Assembly (NCBI RefSeq): GCF_014648495.1
Contig: NZ_BMRF01000002.1
Location: 372,001-436,000, forward strand
DNA from: Actinomadura cremea
Lineage (GTDB): Bacteria > Actinomycetota > Actinomycetes > Streptosporangiales > Streptosporangiaceae
Direction: 5' to 3'
Length of the DNA: 64,000 bases
Shown here piece by piece: positions 27,522 through 38,025 of this stretch. Position 1 is the stretch's first letter, and every line of letters begins with the position of its first letter. The position numbers were made by a program, and so were the translations under genes. The notes beneath the pieces were generated by a model. It searched no databases. It was not told the origin of the DNA and was given only the letters and a program-made list of their open reading frames with translations.

Positions 27522-28549
27522 TGGCGCTGAAGTCGCTGCGCGACGTCAACCAGAAGGTCGTCGCGATCGTCACCCTCGCCGTGCTCGGCGCGGCCGTGAC
27601 GTTCGCGTTCGCCGTCGGGCAGCTCCACCTGTTCGACCGCGGCTACACGATGAGCGGCGAGTTCACCGACGTCGCCGGCGTCAAGTCCGGCGACGACGTG
27701 CGGGTCGCCGGGGTGAAGGCGGGCCGCGTCACCGGCGTCGAGCCGGACTTCGACTCGGGCAAGGTGATCATCACCTGGCACGTCGACGCCGGGATCGACC
27801 TCGGCCGGCAGACCCGCGCCGAGGTCACCACGACGACGCTGCTCGGCGGCCGCTACCTGAAGCTGTCGGGGCCGGTCGCCGAGCCGTACGTGGCGACGCT
27901 GCCGGAGTCGAAGCGGCGGATCCCGCTGGCGCGCACGAGCGTCCCGTTCACCGTGCCGGAGGCGCTGGAGGGCGCGCACGACATCGTCGGGCGGCTCGAC
28001 CAGCAGAACATCGACAAGCTGCTCACCCAGGTCAACAGGATCGAGTCGCCGGGCGCGAAGAAGCTGAACCGCATCCTGGTCAACCTCCAGGACGTGTCGC
28101 AGATGCTGAACGACCAGGCGCCGCAGATCGAGAAGCTGATCGACAACAGCAAGCAGATCACCGGCACGCTGGCGAGCAAGGACCAGCAGCTCCGCGAGAT
28201 CATCGACTCGAGCCAGGTGCTGCTGCAGACGCTCGTGCGGCGCCGCGACGAGCTGGCCGCCACGATCGGGCAGGGCAGCCAGACGGTGCGGACGCTGTCG
28301 AACGTCATCGAACGCAACCAGAAGGAGCTGGACACGCTCCTGGCCGACCTGCATCTGCTGACCACCCGGCTCGCGCCCAACATGGACGCCCTGAACGCCG
28401 ACTTCTCGCTGCTCGGGCCGACGTTCCAGCAGGTCGCGAACCTCAAGGGCAAGGGCCGGTGGATCGAGGGCCTGCTCACCGGCCTCGGACCGATCCAGCC
28501 GCCCGGACCGATCTCCACCCGGCGGCCCGCGAACCAGGGAGGCAACTGA
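27521..28549 (+). CDS. mceC: Mce protein, position C
   Basis: A 342-residue protein. Anchor helix (IVTLAVLGAAVTFAFAVG), MCE domain with 'FTDVAGVKSGDDVRVAGVKA' and 'TTTLLGGRYLKLSGP', then a long helical region rich in Gln/Asp/Leu repeats. It lacks the Cys-containing tail of mceA and mceB. Start and previous stop share one base (TGATG). The 3' end is Pro-rich. Confidence 0.91.
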   Translation: MALKSLRDVNQKVVAIVTLAVLGAAVTFAFAVGQLHLFDRGYTMSGEFTDVAGVKSGDDVRVAGVKAGRVTGVEPDFDSGKVIITWHVDAGIDLGRQTRAEVTTTTLLGGRYLKLSGPVAEPYVATLPESKRRIPLARTSVPFTVPEALEGAHDIVGRLDQQNIDKLLTQVNRIESPGAKKLNRILVNLQDVSQMLNDQAPQIEKLIDNSKQITGTLASKDQQLREIIDSSQVLLQTLVRRRDELAATIGQGSQTVRTLSNVIERNQKELDTLLADLHLLTTRLAPNMDALNADFSLLGPTFQQVANLKGKGRWIEGLLTGLGPIQPPGPISTRRPANQGGN

Positions 28550-29592
28550 TGAGCCGCCGCTTCCCGAGAGCCCGCGCCCTGGCGGCCGTGCTCGGCCTGA
28601 CCCTCGCCGCGTCCGCCGGCGGCTGCTCGATCGTCCCGGCGGCCGACGAGAACCGCACGATGACCGTCTACTTCCCGAAGGCCCGCTCCTTCTACCCCGA
28701 GTCGAAGGTGAAGGTCATGGGCGCCGACGTCGGGCGCGTCGAGACCGTGCAGAACGTCGGCGACAAGATCAAGGTGACGTTCTCCGTCAGCGACGACGTC
28801 CCGCTCCCCGACGGGGTGCAGGCGTCGATCGTCCCGCTGAACCTGATCGGCGAGCGGAACCTCGTGCTGCACCCGGCGTGGCGGCCGGGGCAGCCGAAGG
28901 AGAAGGACGACGAGATCCCGATCGAGCGCACCCACGTGCCGGTCGAGGTGGACGACGCCCTCAGCGCGTTCACCAACCTGGCGGACGCGCTCGACCCCAC
29001 GAAGATGCAGGGGGCGCTCGACACCGCGGCCGGGACCGTCCAGGGCAACGGCCGCCAGTTCAACGCCACCCTGGAGCAGAGCTCCCGCCTGGTGGAGAAC
29101 GTCGCCGGGCAGGACCAGGAGCTGATCGAGGTCGCCGAGAACCTCGACCGGCTCGCCGGGGTCGTGCGCGGACGCGAGGAGGTGCTCGGCTCGCTGATCC
29201 GCAACTTCGGCGAGGCGACGCGCGTGCTCAGCAGCGAGCGCGGCGAGCTGCAGCAGCTCATCAAGGGGATGCTGGTGCTCGCCGACAACGGCCAGGAACT
29301 CCTCGACAAGTACGAAGGGCAGCTGCCGTACGACCTGGCGGTGCTGACCCGCACGGCGCTCGTCCTCAAGGGCAACTCCAAGCAGCTCGCCCAGCTCGTG
29401 GACGTCCTGCCGGGCATCAGCGACGCGCTCATCAACGGCTACGACCCGAAGACGAAGTCGCTGTACATCCGGTTCGCCACGGACGCGTTCGTGCGGACCT
29501 GGCTGAAGGGGCTCATGGACACCGACGAGGTCGGGTGCCCGCTCCCCGCGCCCAACTCGAACTGTCCCTGGGACAACGGGGGAGGCAACTGA
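28549..29592 (+). CDS. mceD: Mce protein, position D (probable lipoprotein)
   Basis: A 347-residue protein. The N-terminus is a signal peptide ending AASAGGCS, so Cys26 may be lipidated, although the lipobox is imperfect (AGGC). The MCE domain ('ARSFYPESKVKVMGADVGRV') is followed by helical repeats and a Cys pair near the end (DEVGCPLPAPNSNCPWD). In mycobacterial mce operons the lipoprotein is usually the fifth subunit, so two consecutive lipoprotein-like subunits are worth noting. One-base overlap on both sides. Confidence 0.9.
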   Translation: MSRRFPRARALAAVLGLTLAASAGGCSIVPAADENRTMTVYFPKARSFYPESKVKVMGADVGRVETVQNVGDKIKVTFSVSDDVPLPDGVQASIVPLNLIGERNLVLHPAWRPGQPKEKDDEIPIERTHVPVEVDDALSAFTNLADALDPTKMQGALDTAAGTVQGNGRQFNATLEQSSRLVENVAGQDQELIEVAENLDRLAGVVRGREEVLGSLIRNFGEATRVLSSERGELQQLIKGMLVLADNGQELLDKYEGQLPYDLAVLTRTALVLKGNSKQLAQLVDVLPGISDALINGYDPKTKSLYIRFATDAFVRTWLKGLMDTDEVGCPLPAPNSNCPWDNGGGN

Positions 29593-30701
29593 TGCGCCGA
29601 CTGATCCTCGTCCTCGTCGCGGTCATGGCGGTCGCGGTGTCCGGATGCTCCTACCGGACGGCGGGCGCGCCGAGGGGCGACCTGACCCTGACGGCGAAGT
29701 TCGACGACGTCCAGGGCCTGGTCGCCGGGCACAGCGTGCAGATGTCCGACATCAAGGTCGGCAGCGTCGTGAAGGTGGAGCTGGTCGACGGATACCGGGC
29801 GGAGGTGACGCTGTCGATCCAGGACGAGTTCCGGGTCCCGCAGGGCACCCGCGCGGAGATCAAGGTGACGTCCCTGCTCGGTGAGAACTTCGTCGACCTG
29901 CAGATGCCGCCCGGCGCGAGCATGGACGCCGGCCCGTTCCTCGGGGACGGCGGGGAGCTCGCCGACACCCGCGTGCAGCCGGCGTTCGAGGACGTCGTCG
30001 GGCAGGCCGGCCCGCTGATCAAGGCGCTCGCCGGGGACGACCTCGCGACCGTCGTCAACGCGGGCGCCACGGCCCTCGACGGCAACGGCAAGAAGCTGAA
30101 CGCCACCATCGCCAAGGCGTCGGACCTGGTGCAGGTGTTCGTCGACCAGCGGCGGGCCCTCGCGGAGTCGGTGGACCAGTTCGCCAAGCTGGGCCGCGAC
30201 CTCGCCGAGAACGAGGACGTCCTGGCCGAGGCGCCCGAGCAGATCGAACGCACGACGCGGCTGCTGGACGACAACAAAGAGAAGATCATCCGTGCGGTGG
30301 ACGAGCTGACGAGGGCCGCCCGCGAACTCAACAACAAGGTGCTCGTGGGGCGCATCGAACGGTTCCGCGAGCTGCTGCGGGACATCGATCCCGTGCTGGC
30401 GCAGCTCGGCGGCAGCCGCGAGCGGCTCACCAACCTGGTGAACGGCATGGTCGAGTTCGAGACGAAGATCCCGCTGGCGACCTACGACGGCCAGCTGCTG
30501 CTCTACCCGCTGCTGGACATCGTCTGGCCCGACGGGACCCCGCTGATCCCGGGCGCCGGCGCCGCCGGAGCGGGCGGCGGTGGCGGCGGCTCCGGCGGGG
30601 GCGGAGGCGGAGCCGGCCGGAACGCCGGTTCGCCGAAGCTGCCCGACGGGCTGGAGGGCGCGCTGCCGGACCTCGAGAAGCTCCTGGAGCCCCGCCGATG
30701 A
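29592..30701 (+). CDS. mceE: Mce lipoprotein, position E
   Basis: A 369-residue protein with a clean lipobox (AVSGC, Cys19): the lipoprotein subunit of the Mce complex, equivalent in position to LprK-type proteins. MCE domain 'FDDVQGLVAGHSVQMSDIKV', then helices. The C-terminus carries a low-complexity glycine tract of about 25 residues (AGAGGGGGGSGGGGGGAG), probably a flexible tether before the last helix. Stop overlaps the next ATG by four bases. Confidence 0.93.
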   Translation: MRRLILVLVAVMAVAVSGCSYRTAGAPRGDLTLTAKFDDVQGLVAGHSVQMSDIKVGSVVKVELVDGYRAEVTLSIQDEFRVPQGTRAEIKVTSLLGENFVDLQMPPGASMDAGPFLGDGGELADTRVQPAFEDVVGQAGPLIKALAGDDLATVVNAGATALDGNGKKLNATIAKASDLVQVFVDQRRALAESVDQFAKLGRDLAENEDVLAEAPEQIERTTRLLDDNKEKIIRAVDELTRAARELNNKVLVGRIERFRELLRDIDPVLAQLGGSRERLTNLVNGMVEFETKIPLATYDGQLLLYPLLDIVWPDGTPLIPGAGAAGAGGGGGGSGGGGGGAGRNAGSPKLPDGLEGALPDLEKLLEPRR

Positions 30702-32014
30702 AGAGACGCTTCGCGTTCAACCGCGTCACGATCAACCTGCTGGCCTTCGCCGTCCTCGCCGTCGTGATGGTGGTGTGGGCGTTCGGCAACGTCGTGAAGT
30801 TCGACTTCATCGAGCGGCCGTACCACATCTCCGTGGAGTTCGAGTCCTCGCCGGGGCTGCAACCGGGCTTCGAGGTCGACTACCTCGGCGTCCGCATCGG
30901 CAAGATCGACTCGGTGGAGCTGGTGCAGGACAAGGTCGTCGTCCGGCTCGACATCGAGCGCGGCGTCGACGTCCCCGAGGGCGTCACGGCGGCGGCGGCC
31001 CGCAAGTCGGCCGTCGGCGAGCCGGTCGTCGAGCTGACGCCCGGCCCGAAGTCCGCCGCCGCTCCGCCGCTGGAGTCCGGCGCCGTGATCCCGGTGTCGC
31101 AGACCACGGTTCCGCCCAAGTACAGCGACCTGTTCGCCTCGGTGATCGACACGCTCAAGGCCGTCGACCCGCAGGACGCCAAGGTCCTCACGCAGGAGCT
31201 GGCCGCCGGGTGGGAGGGCCGCGAGACCTCGCTGCAGCAGATCATCAACGGCTCGGACCAGCTCACCTCCACGTTCGCGCAGAACACCGAGCTGCTGGAC
31301 GGCCTCACCAAGGACCTCGGCCGCATCACCACCGTGCTCAACCAGAACCGGGGGAGCCTCGGCGCGGGCGTCGACGACCTGGCGGCGCTGACGGCTGCCC
31401 TCGGGCAGGTGAAGGGGGAGATCGGCGAGCTGCGCGACCGCGGGCCGGTCCTGCTCGACACCGTCAACTCGCTGCTGGAGAAGACCGGCCCCGACTTCGA
31501 GTGCACGGTGCAGTCGCTCGGCGACTGGGGCCTGAAGCGGCACAATCCCCAGATCCTCTCCGACCTGAACGACACGCTCGCGAAGGCACCGCAGCTCGGT
31601 GTCGTCCTGAACAACATCATCGGCGGGCCCGACGGCGCGCCCGTCCTGAACGTCGTGTTCATGCTCACGCTCCACGAGCAGGCGACGCTGGAGTACAAGT
31701 ACCCGCTGCCGCAGCCGGCCGTGAACAAGGTCCCGACCTGCCCGGGCGGGCGGCTGCCCGCGGACACCGAGCAGGCGCCCTTCAAGGCGAAGAACCCGGG
31801 TGAGACGATCCCGACGCACGATCCGTCGATCGGCCGGGAGGAAGAGCTGCGGGCGCAACAGGCCGCCGCGCAGGAGGACGCCGGCGGCGGACCGCCGCCG
31901 TGGCTGATGTACGCGCCCCCGGTGATCGCGCTGATGGTGCTGATCAGGGTCATGGCGGGCTCGGTGCCCGTGGTGTCCCGGCTGTCCCGGCTGCGCCGCC
32001 GGGACGAGGACTGA
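30698..32014 (+). CDS. mceF: Mce protein, position F
   Basis: A 438-residue protein. Anchor helix (INLLAFAVLAVVMVVWAFG), MCE domain ('ESSPGLQPGFEVDYLGVRI', about 45-125), helical region, then an unusual second hydrophobic segment near the C-terminus (WLMYAPPVIALMVLIRVMAG) followed by basic residues. A second C-terminal helix would place both ends in the membrane. Last of the six Mce subunits. Confidence 0.91.
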   Translation: MKRRFAFNRVTINLLAFAVLAVVMVVWAFGNVVKFDFIERPYHISVEFESSPGLQPGFEVDYLGVRIGKIDSVELVQDKVVVRLDIERGVDVPEGVTAAAARKSAVGEPVVELTPGPKSAAAPPLESGAVIPVSQTTVPPKYSDLFASVIDTLKAVDPQDAKVLTQELAAGWEGRETSLQQIINGSDQLTSTFAQNTELLDGLTKDLGRITTVLNQNRGSLGAGVDDLAALTAALGQVKGEIGELRDRGPVLLDTVNSLLEKTGPDFECTVQSLGDWGLKRHNPQILSDLNDTLAKAPQLGVVLNNIIGGPDGAPVLNVVFMLTLHEQATLEYKYPLPQPAVNKVPTCPGGRLPADTEQAPFKAKNPGETIPTHDPSIGREEELRAQQAAAQEDAGGGPPPWLMYAPPVIALMVLIRVMAGSVPVVSRLSRLRRRDED

Positions 32015-32035
32015 GAGCCTAAGGAGTTACCCCAT

Positions 32036-33097
32036 ATGTCGAGCAGGGACGTCGGCGAGGTCGGCACGGACGAGGCGGTGGAGGCCGCGGAGGGCGCGGA
32101 GCCGGAACGTTCGGCGGCCCGCCCGGCCAAGCGCAAGCGGCGGGTGCGGGTCATCGAGGTCATCGACGACGAGGATCTCGACGAGGTGCTCGAGGCGCTG
32201 GACGCCGAGGACGCCGAGACCGAGGACGTCGAGGACGACGACGAGACCGCCCCCGCCCCGGCGAAGCCCAAGGCGTCCAAGGCGTCCACGGCGGCGACGG
32301 CGTCCACGGCGGCGACGGCGGCGAAGAAGACGAAGCCGCGCCCCGCCCGGCTGGAGCCCCCGGAGGAGGAGGCGGACGAGGCGGAGGACGACGAGCCGGA
32401 GAAGACCCGGGTCAAGCCGAGCCTCCGCACGACCGTCGACCCCGCGTCCCCGGCCGAGCCGACGTACCTCGGGATGAACCGGACTGCGCTGATCGCGGTC
32501 GTCGTCCTGGTGGCCCTGCTCGCGAGCCTGGCGATCTGGCAGTGGCGCAGCGCGAGCGGCGCGGGATCCGAGGCGGACGACCGCGCGGCCGTCGAGGAGG
32601 TCGCGTCCGCGTACGGCGACGTGGCGCTGAACTACAACGCGACCAACTACCAGGCGCAGATGGACAAGGCGCAGAAGCTCATGGGCGGCGACCTGCTGGA
32701 GAGCTTCAAGCAGAGCACGCTCCCCAACCTCGGGACCACCTTCAAGGAGAACCCGAAGCTGGCGCTGACGTCCAAGACGGACCAGGCGTTCGTCGGCCGC
32801 GTGAACGGCCGGTTCGCCACGGCGGTCGTGATGGTCGACATCGACGTGACGACGGCCGAGGGCACGACGTCGGCGCCCGGCACGCTGCTGCGGCTGTCCC
32901 TCGGCAAGATCGACGGAGACTGGAAGGTCACCAAGCAGTACGCCTCGGGGACCGACGACTCGAACGCCGGCCAGCTCCCGGCGGGCACGCCCACCGGCGG
33001 GACGGGCACGCCGACCGGCGGGACGGGCGGGGCGCCCGGCTCCGGCGGCGGGTCGCAGGCCCCGAAGCCCGACACGAGCGAGAAGCCCGGCGACTAG
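32036..33097 (+). CDS. Mce-associated membrane protein
   Basis: A 353-residue protein with a strong ribosome site (AAGGAG). The first 145 residues are cytoplasmic, acidic and disordered, with a short basic patch (AKRKRRVRV) and Ala/Thr/Lys repeats. One membrane helix (TALIAVVVLVALLASLAIW) precedes an outer SnoaL/NTF2-like domain ('VASAYGDVALNYNATNYQAQMDK...') typical of Mce-associated proteins, then a Gly/Thr/Pro tail. Such proteins are thought to support Mce complex stability. Operon end: a strong hairpin follows. Confidence 0.87.
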   Translation: MSSRDVGEVGTDEAVEAAEGAEPERSAARPAKRKRRVRVIEVIDDEDLDEVLEALDAEDAETEDVEDDDETAPAPAKPKASKASTAATASTAATAAKKTKPRPARLEPPEEEADEAEDDEPEKTRVKPSLRTTVDPASPAEPTYLGMNRTALIAVVVLVALLASLAIWQWRSASGAGSEADDRAAVEEVASAYGDVALNYNATNYQAQMDKAQKLMGGDLLESFKQSTLPNLGTTFKENPKLALTSKTDQAFVGRVNGRFATAVVMVDIDVTTAEGTTSAPGTLLRLSLGKIDGDWKVTKQYASGTDDSNAGQLPAGTPTGGTGTPTGGTGGAPGSGGGSQAPKPDTSEKPGD

Positions 33098-33112
33098 TCG
33101 TCCGGTCGCGAT

Positions 33113-33146
33113 CGCGCCCCGCCCGGCGGAAGCCGGGCGGGGCGCG
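33113..33146 (+). terminator. Terminator hairpin of the mce operon
   Basis: A 15-bp perfect stem (33113-33127 with 33132-33146) closed by a GGAA tetraloop starts 16 bases after the last stop. There is only a weak U-tract (GTTCTCCT, 33151-33158). Its position and stability make it the likely transcript end. Confidence 0.7.
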
Positions 33147-33180
33147 GCGCGTTCTCCTGTGAGACCGGACGAAGGCGGGC

Positions 33181-33687
33181 ATGATGGCGGCGATGACGGA
33201 ACGGCGGACGGCGGAACCGGGCATGCCCGAGGTGCCCGACGAGGTGGTCGGCGACTTCGGGACGCTGCTGAGCACGGTGACGCTGCTGGAGCGCATCGCG
33301 GGCCGCGAGCTGGAGCGCCGCTGCGGCATCCGGCACGCGGCGTTCGAGGTGCTGCTGCGGCTGTCGGGCGCCGACCCGGGCCGTCCCACCTCGATGGGCG
33401 AGCTGGCCGGGGAGCTGATCCTGACCAGCGGCGGGATGACCCGGCTGGTCGACCGGATGGAGGCGGCGGGCCTCGTCGCGCGGCACGCCGCGCCCGGGGA
33501 CCGGCGCGGCCGGCTCGTCGAGCTGACCGACGCCGGCCGCGCGAAGCTGGACGAGGCCCTGCGGGTGCACGCGGAGACGCTGCGGCGGCACTTCGCGGGC
33601 CCGCTCACCGAGGAGCGGCGCCGCGACCTGGTGGAGTCGCTGCGCACGCTCCGCGCGCACGCCCGCGAGGAGCTGGACCTGCGCTGA
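33181..33687 (+). CDS. MarR-family regulator
   Basis: A 168-residue winged-helix protein. Core 'RHAAFEVLLRLSGADPGRPT', recognition helix 'ILTSGGMTRLVDRMEAAGLV', wing 'ARHAAPGDRRGRLVELTDAG'. It lies directly after the mce terminator on the same strand, so it is read separately. Second MarR flanking the mce operon; whether either controls it is inferred. Starts at 33184 or 33193 are also possible. Confidence 0.88.
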   Translation: MMAAMTERRTAEPGMPEVPDEVVGDFGTLLSTVTLLERIAGRELERRCGIRHAAFEVLLRLSGADPGRPTSMGELAGELILTSGGMTRLVDRMEAAGLVARHAAPGDRRGRLVELTDAGRAKLDEALRVHAETLRRHFAGPLTEERRRDLVESLRTLRAHAREELDLR

Positions 33688-33689
33688 CG

Positions 33690-34295
33690 TCAGCGCGAGT
33701 AGTGCTCGACGACGAGCTGCTCGTCGCAGACGACGGGGATCTCGCGCCGCTCCGGCAGCCGGGTGAGCCGTGCCGCGAGGGCCTCGTGCCGCACGTCCAG
33801 GTAGGGCGGGACGTTCTCGGTGTGCCCGCCCGCGGCGGCGATGCGGAACGCGTCCATGGCGCGGCTCCGCTCGGCGACCGTGATGACGTCGCCGGGCTTC
33901 AGCCGGTAGGACGGGCGGTCGACGCGGCGGTCGTTCACCAGCACGTGCCGGTGCACGACGAACTGCCGCGCCTGGTAGATCGTGCGGGCGAGGCCGGCCC
34001 GCAGGACGAGCGCGTCCAGCCGGCGCTCGAGGTCCACGAGCAGCGCCTCGCCGGTCTTCCCGCCCGACTCGGCGGCCTTCTCGAACGCGTTGCGCAGCTG
34101 CGCCTCGCGGATGTTGTACTGCGCGCGCAGCCGCTGCTTCTCGCGCAGCCGCACCTTGTAGTCGGACTCGTTCTTGCGCGCGCGCCCGTGGACGCCGGGC
34201 GGATACGGGCGGGCCTCGAAGTACTTGACGGCCTTCGGGGTCAACGGGAGGCCGAGCGCGCGAGAGAGACGCACCTTCGGACGGGGGTTGTTCAT
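33690..34295 (-). CDS. rpsD: 30S ribosomal protein S4 (zinc-free form)
   Basis: A 201-residue S4: '[20 protein letters not shown]' is the conserved N-terminal stretch, and the S4 RNA-binding domain reads '[20 protein letters not shown]' then '[19 protein letters not shown]'. It binds 16S rRNA early in 30S assembly. No zinc-binding cysteines are present at the N-terminus, so it is the C-minus form. ATG 34295 follows TTGGAGC; a TTG further upstream is rejected. Free-standing rpsD genes occur in actinomycetes, so this may be the main copy or a paralogue. Its promoter region carries two iron-box-like palindromes. Confidence 0.93.
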   Translation of the reverse strand: MNNPRPKVRLSRALGLPLTPKAVKYFEARPYPPGVHGRARKNESDYKVRLREKQRLRAQYNIREAQLRNAFEKAAESGGKTGEALLVDLERRLDALVLRAGLARTIYQARQFVVHRHVLVNDRRVDRPSYRLKPGDVITVAERSRAMDAFRIAAAGGHTENVPPYLDVRHEALAARLTRLPERREIPVVCDEQLVVEHYSR

Positions 34296-34311
34296 TGCGT
34301 GCTCCAAGTGG

Positions 34312-34340
34312 TTAGGTACTCCTAAGTTAGGTAAGCCTAA
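34312..34340. promoter_or_regulatory. Twin TTAGG-N4-CCTAA palindromes (DtxR/IdeR-like boxes)
   Basis: TTAGG-TACT-CCTAA (34312-34325) and TTAGG-TAAG-CCTAA (34327-34340) stand one base apart between rpsD and the DUF2470 gene. The second, extended to 34345, matches the known DtxR/IdeR iron box (TTAGGTTAGGCTAACCTAA) at about 15 of 19 positions. Iron-loaded DtxR-type repressors bind such sites. Both divergent promoters would be covered. Confidence 0.7.
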
Positions 34341-34362
34341 CCAACGTTAGCAAGGAGGCAAG

Positions 34363-35253
34363 GTGCGACGAGCGGAGACCGACCAGCAGGACACCGGCGG
34401 CCCGCGCCTCACCGGCGCCGCGGAACCCGAGGCCCCCTCCGGGCCCACCCCGGCGGAGCGGGCACGGACCCTCGCCTACGGCATGGCGGACGGCGTGCTC
34501 GTCGCGCCCGGCGTCCCCTACGCGCCCGTCCCGGCGCACACCACCGACCTCGACGGGCGGCCGCTGCTGCTCCTGCCGGCGTCCTCACCGATCGTCGCCG
34601 CGCTCGCCGGCGAGCCCGACCTGCCCGCCACGCTGCGGATCTGCGACGTCGCGCCCGTCCCGCTGGCCGACCGGGTGCGCGGGCGCGCCTGGCTGCACGG
34701 CTGGCTCACCGAGATCCCCGCCGCCGAGCTGCGCGCCGCCGCGCTGCGGCTGTCCCGGCCGCACCCGCGCCCCGAGCTGCTCGACCTCGCCGCGCCCGTC
34801 CCCCCGCCCCGCGGCGCGGGCGGCGGCGAGGCGGACGAGGGCAGCGAGTGGACGATCCTCGCCCTCGAGGTCGCGCAGGTCGAGATCCAGGACGCGTGGG
34901 GCAGCGCCACCCTCGAACCCGAGGAGTACGCGGACGCCGCCCCGGACCCGTTCGTCGCCGTCGAGGCGGGCATGCTCACCCACCTCGACTCCTGCCACCG
35001 CGCCGAACTGGCCGGCCTGCTGCCCGAGCCCGTCCGGCCCGAGCCCGGCGCGGACGGCTCCGCCGGTGCCGAGCCGCGCGACGCCGTCCGCCCGCTGGGC
35101 CTCGACCGGCACGGGCTGTGGCTGCGCTGCCGCATGCCGTGCGCGGACGGGTCCGTAACCTGCGATCTGCGCCTGCCGTTCCCCGAGCCCGTGCGGGATG
35201 TCCACGGTCTCCGGCACGCCTACCGCACCCTGTTCGCCCGCTCGACCCCGTAG
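34363..35253 (+). CDS. DUF2470 (heme-associated split-barrel) protein
   Basis: A 296-residue protein. The first half has the pattern of a pyridoxamine-phosphate-oxidase-like split barrel ('RTLAYGMADGVLVAPG', 'LDGRPLLLLPASSPIVAALA'). The C-terminal DUF2470 domain includes 'FVAVEAGMLTHLDSCHRAEL'. DUF2470 occurs in HugZ-type heme-degrading proteins and related heme binders. GTG start with a perfect AAGGAGG site. The iron-box-like palindromes upstream fit a role in obtaining iron from heme. Catalytic activity is not shown by the sequence. Confidence 0.78.
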   Translation: MRRAETDQQDTGGPRLTGAAEPEAPSGPTPAERARTLAYGMADGVLVAPGVPYAPVPAHTTDLDGRPLLLLPASSPIVAALAGEPDLPATLRICDVAPVPLADRVRGRAWLHGWLTEIPAAELRAAALRLSRPHPRPELLDLAAPVPPPRGAGGGEADEGSEWTILALEVAQVEIQDAWGSATLEPEEYADAAPDPFVAVEAGMLTHLDSCHRAELAGLLPEPVRPEPGADGSAGAEPRDAVRPLGLDRHGLWLRCRMPCADGSVTCDLRLPFPEPVRDVHGLRHAYRTLFARSTP

Positions 35254-35545
35254 TCGGCGGCGACACGTACATCGCGAACACGTACCGATGGCAGTGGTCT
35301 CCCGGATGCGGGGCGGGCCCCCGCCGGGCGATGCTCGTTGCACCGGTCACGGCCGCGGAAACGCGGCCCGGCCGGGGCGGAACCGATCGCCTGCCCGTCC
35401 TCGCGGGGTGGGTGGGCGGGCGACGGTCGTCCGCACCGGGGTGCGGCCGTGCCCGCGACCGGGCCTCTCCTCCACGCCGGCCGGGCCGGGCCACCGGCTC
35501 CGATTGGCTCTACCCGATCGCCGGCGCGGCTAGCACGCTGGGGTC
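35254..35545. other. Intergenic region, promoter of the Cys/Met PLP enzyme
   Basis: About 290 bases without a supportable gene. Several GC-rich self-complementary stretches occur, for example around 35315-35330 (GCGGGCCCCCGCC). A TAGCAC hexamer (35531-35536) lies nine bases before the next ATG, which has no ribosome site, suggesting a nearly leaderless transcript. No tRNA or known riboswitch was seen. Confidence 0.45.
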
Positions 35546-36723
35546 ATGACGACGAACGACCCGCAGACCCGAGCCGTCCACCCGCCCGTTCCGATCCCCA
35601 CCGGAAGCCGTCCGCTCGGCGTCCCCATCTACCAGGGGCACCTGTTCGGCTTCGAGACGGCCGACGCGCTCGCCACCGCGTTCCAGGGGCCGGACGAGGC
35701 GTTCTTCTACGCGCGGATGGGCAACCCCACCGTCCGCGCGCTGGAGGAGGCGCTCGCCGAACTGGAGGGCGGCGCCCGCGCGCTCGCGACCGCGTCGGGG
35801 ATGGGCGCGATCAACGCGGTGCTGACGGGGCTGCTGCGGTCCGGCGACCACGTGATCGCGCAGGCGTCCCTCTACGGCGGGACGCACGCGCTGCTGAACG
35901 ACCTCGCCGACCGGTGGGGCGTCGAGGTCACGCGGATCGGCGGCGACGACCCCGCCGAGGTGCGCGACGCGCTCCGCCCGGCCACGCGGCTGCTCTACCT
36001 GGAGACGATCTCCAACCCGACCACGCACGTCACCGACGTCCCCGCCCTCGCCGCCGCGCTCGACGGCACGGACGTCCTGACCGTCGTCGACAACACCTTC
36101 TCCCCGCTGCTGTTCGCGCCCCTCGACCACGGCGCCGACGTCGTCGTCCACTCGACGACCAAGTACGTCGGCGGGCACGGCGACGTCCTCGGCGGCGCGG
36201 CCGTGTTCGCCGACGCGGGCGTCCACCGCCGCGTGTGGGAGCACTCCATCGAACTCGGCGCGACCGCCGACCCGTTCGCGGCCTGGCTCGCCGTGCGCGG
36301 CCTCGCCACCCTGCCGATGCGCATCGCCCGGCAGAGCGCGACCGCCCTCGACCTGGCCGGACGCCTCGCCGCGCACCCGTCCGTCACGCGCGTCCACTAC
36401 CCGGGCGTGCCGGACCACCCGCAGCACGACCTGGCGCGGCGCCTCCTGCCGGACGGCCAGGGCGGCGTCCTGTCGTTCGAGCTCGCCGGCGGACGGGACG
36501 CGGGCCGCGCCTTCTCCGAGACGGTGCGGCTCATCACGCTCGGCCCGTCGCTCGGCGACGTCGCGACGCTCGTCATGCACCCGGCGAGCACCTCGCACCG
36601 GCAGCTCGACGCCGCCGCCCTCGCCGCCGCGGGCATCGGCGAGGGCACCGTCCGGCTGTCGGTGGGGCTGGAGGGCGCGGACGACCTCTGGGCCGATGTC
36701 GAGCAGGCGCTCGCGAAGGCCGG

Positions 36724-36727
<4 letters not shown>
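35546..36727 (+). CDS. Cys/Met-metabolism PLP enzyme (cystathionine/methionine gamma-lyase family)
   Basis: A 393-residue fold-type I PLP enzyme. 'YARMGNPTVRALEEALAELE' is the family start, 'ASGMGAINAVL' binds the cofactor phosphate, and the PLP lysine is residue 206 in 'HSTTKYVGGHGD'. The family covers cystathionine gamma-lyase, gamma-synthase and methionine gamma-lyase; an exact reaction cannot be assigned by eye. It lacks an adjacent cystathionine beta-synthase. Its stop overlaps the convergent AAA gene by four bases. Confidence 0.9.
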
Positions 36728-37917
<1,190 letters not shown>

Positions 37918-37995
37918 GGAAACGATGATCAGGCCCGGCGGCGGACGCCGTCCACCGAATTAGCCGAAGAGACCGGATCTACCGGGTCGGCCGGA

Positions 37996-38017
37996 CGGAC
38001 CGGTTCGTCCCGGTCCG
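37996..38017 (-). terminator. Hairpin downstream of the acyltransferase gene
   Basis: CGGACCGG (37996-38003) pairs with CCGGTCCG (38010-38017) around a six-base loop, eight bases beyond the acyltransferase stop on the minus strand. No U-tract, so termination is inferred from position. Confidence 0.5.
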
Positions 38018-38025
38018 GGGGCGGG

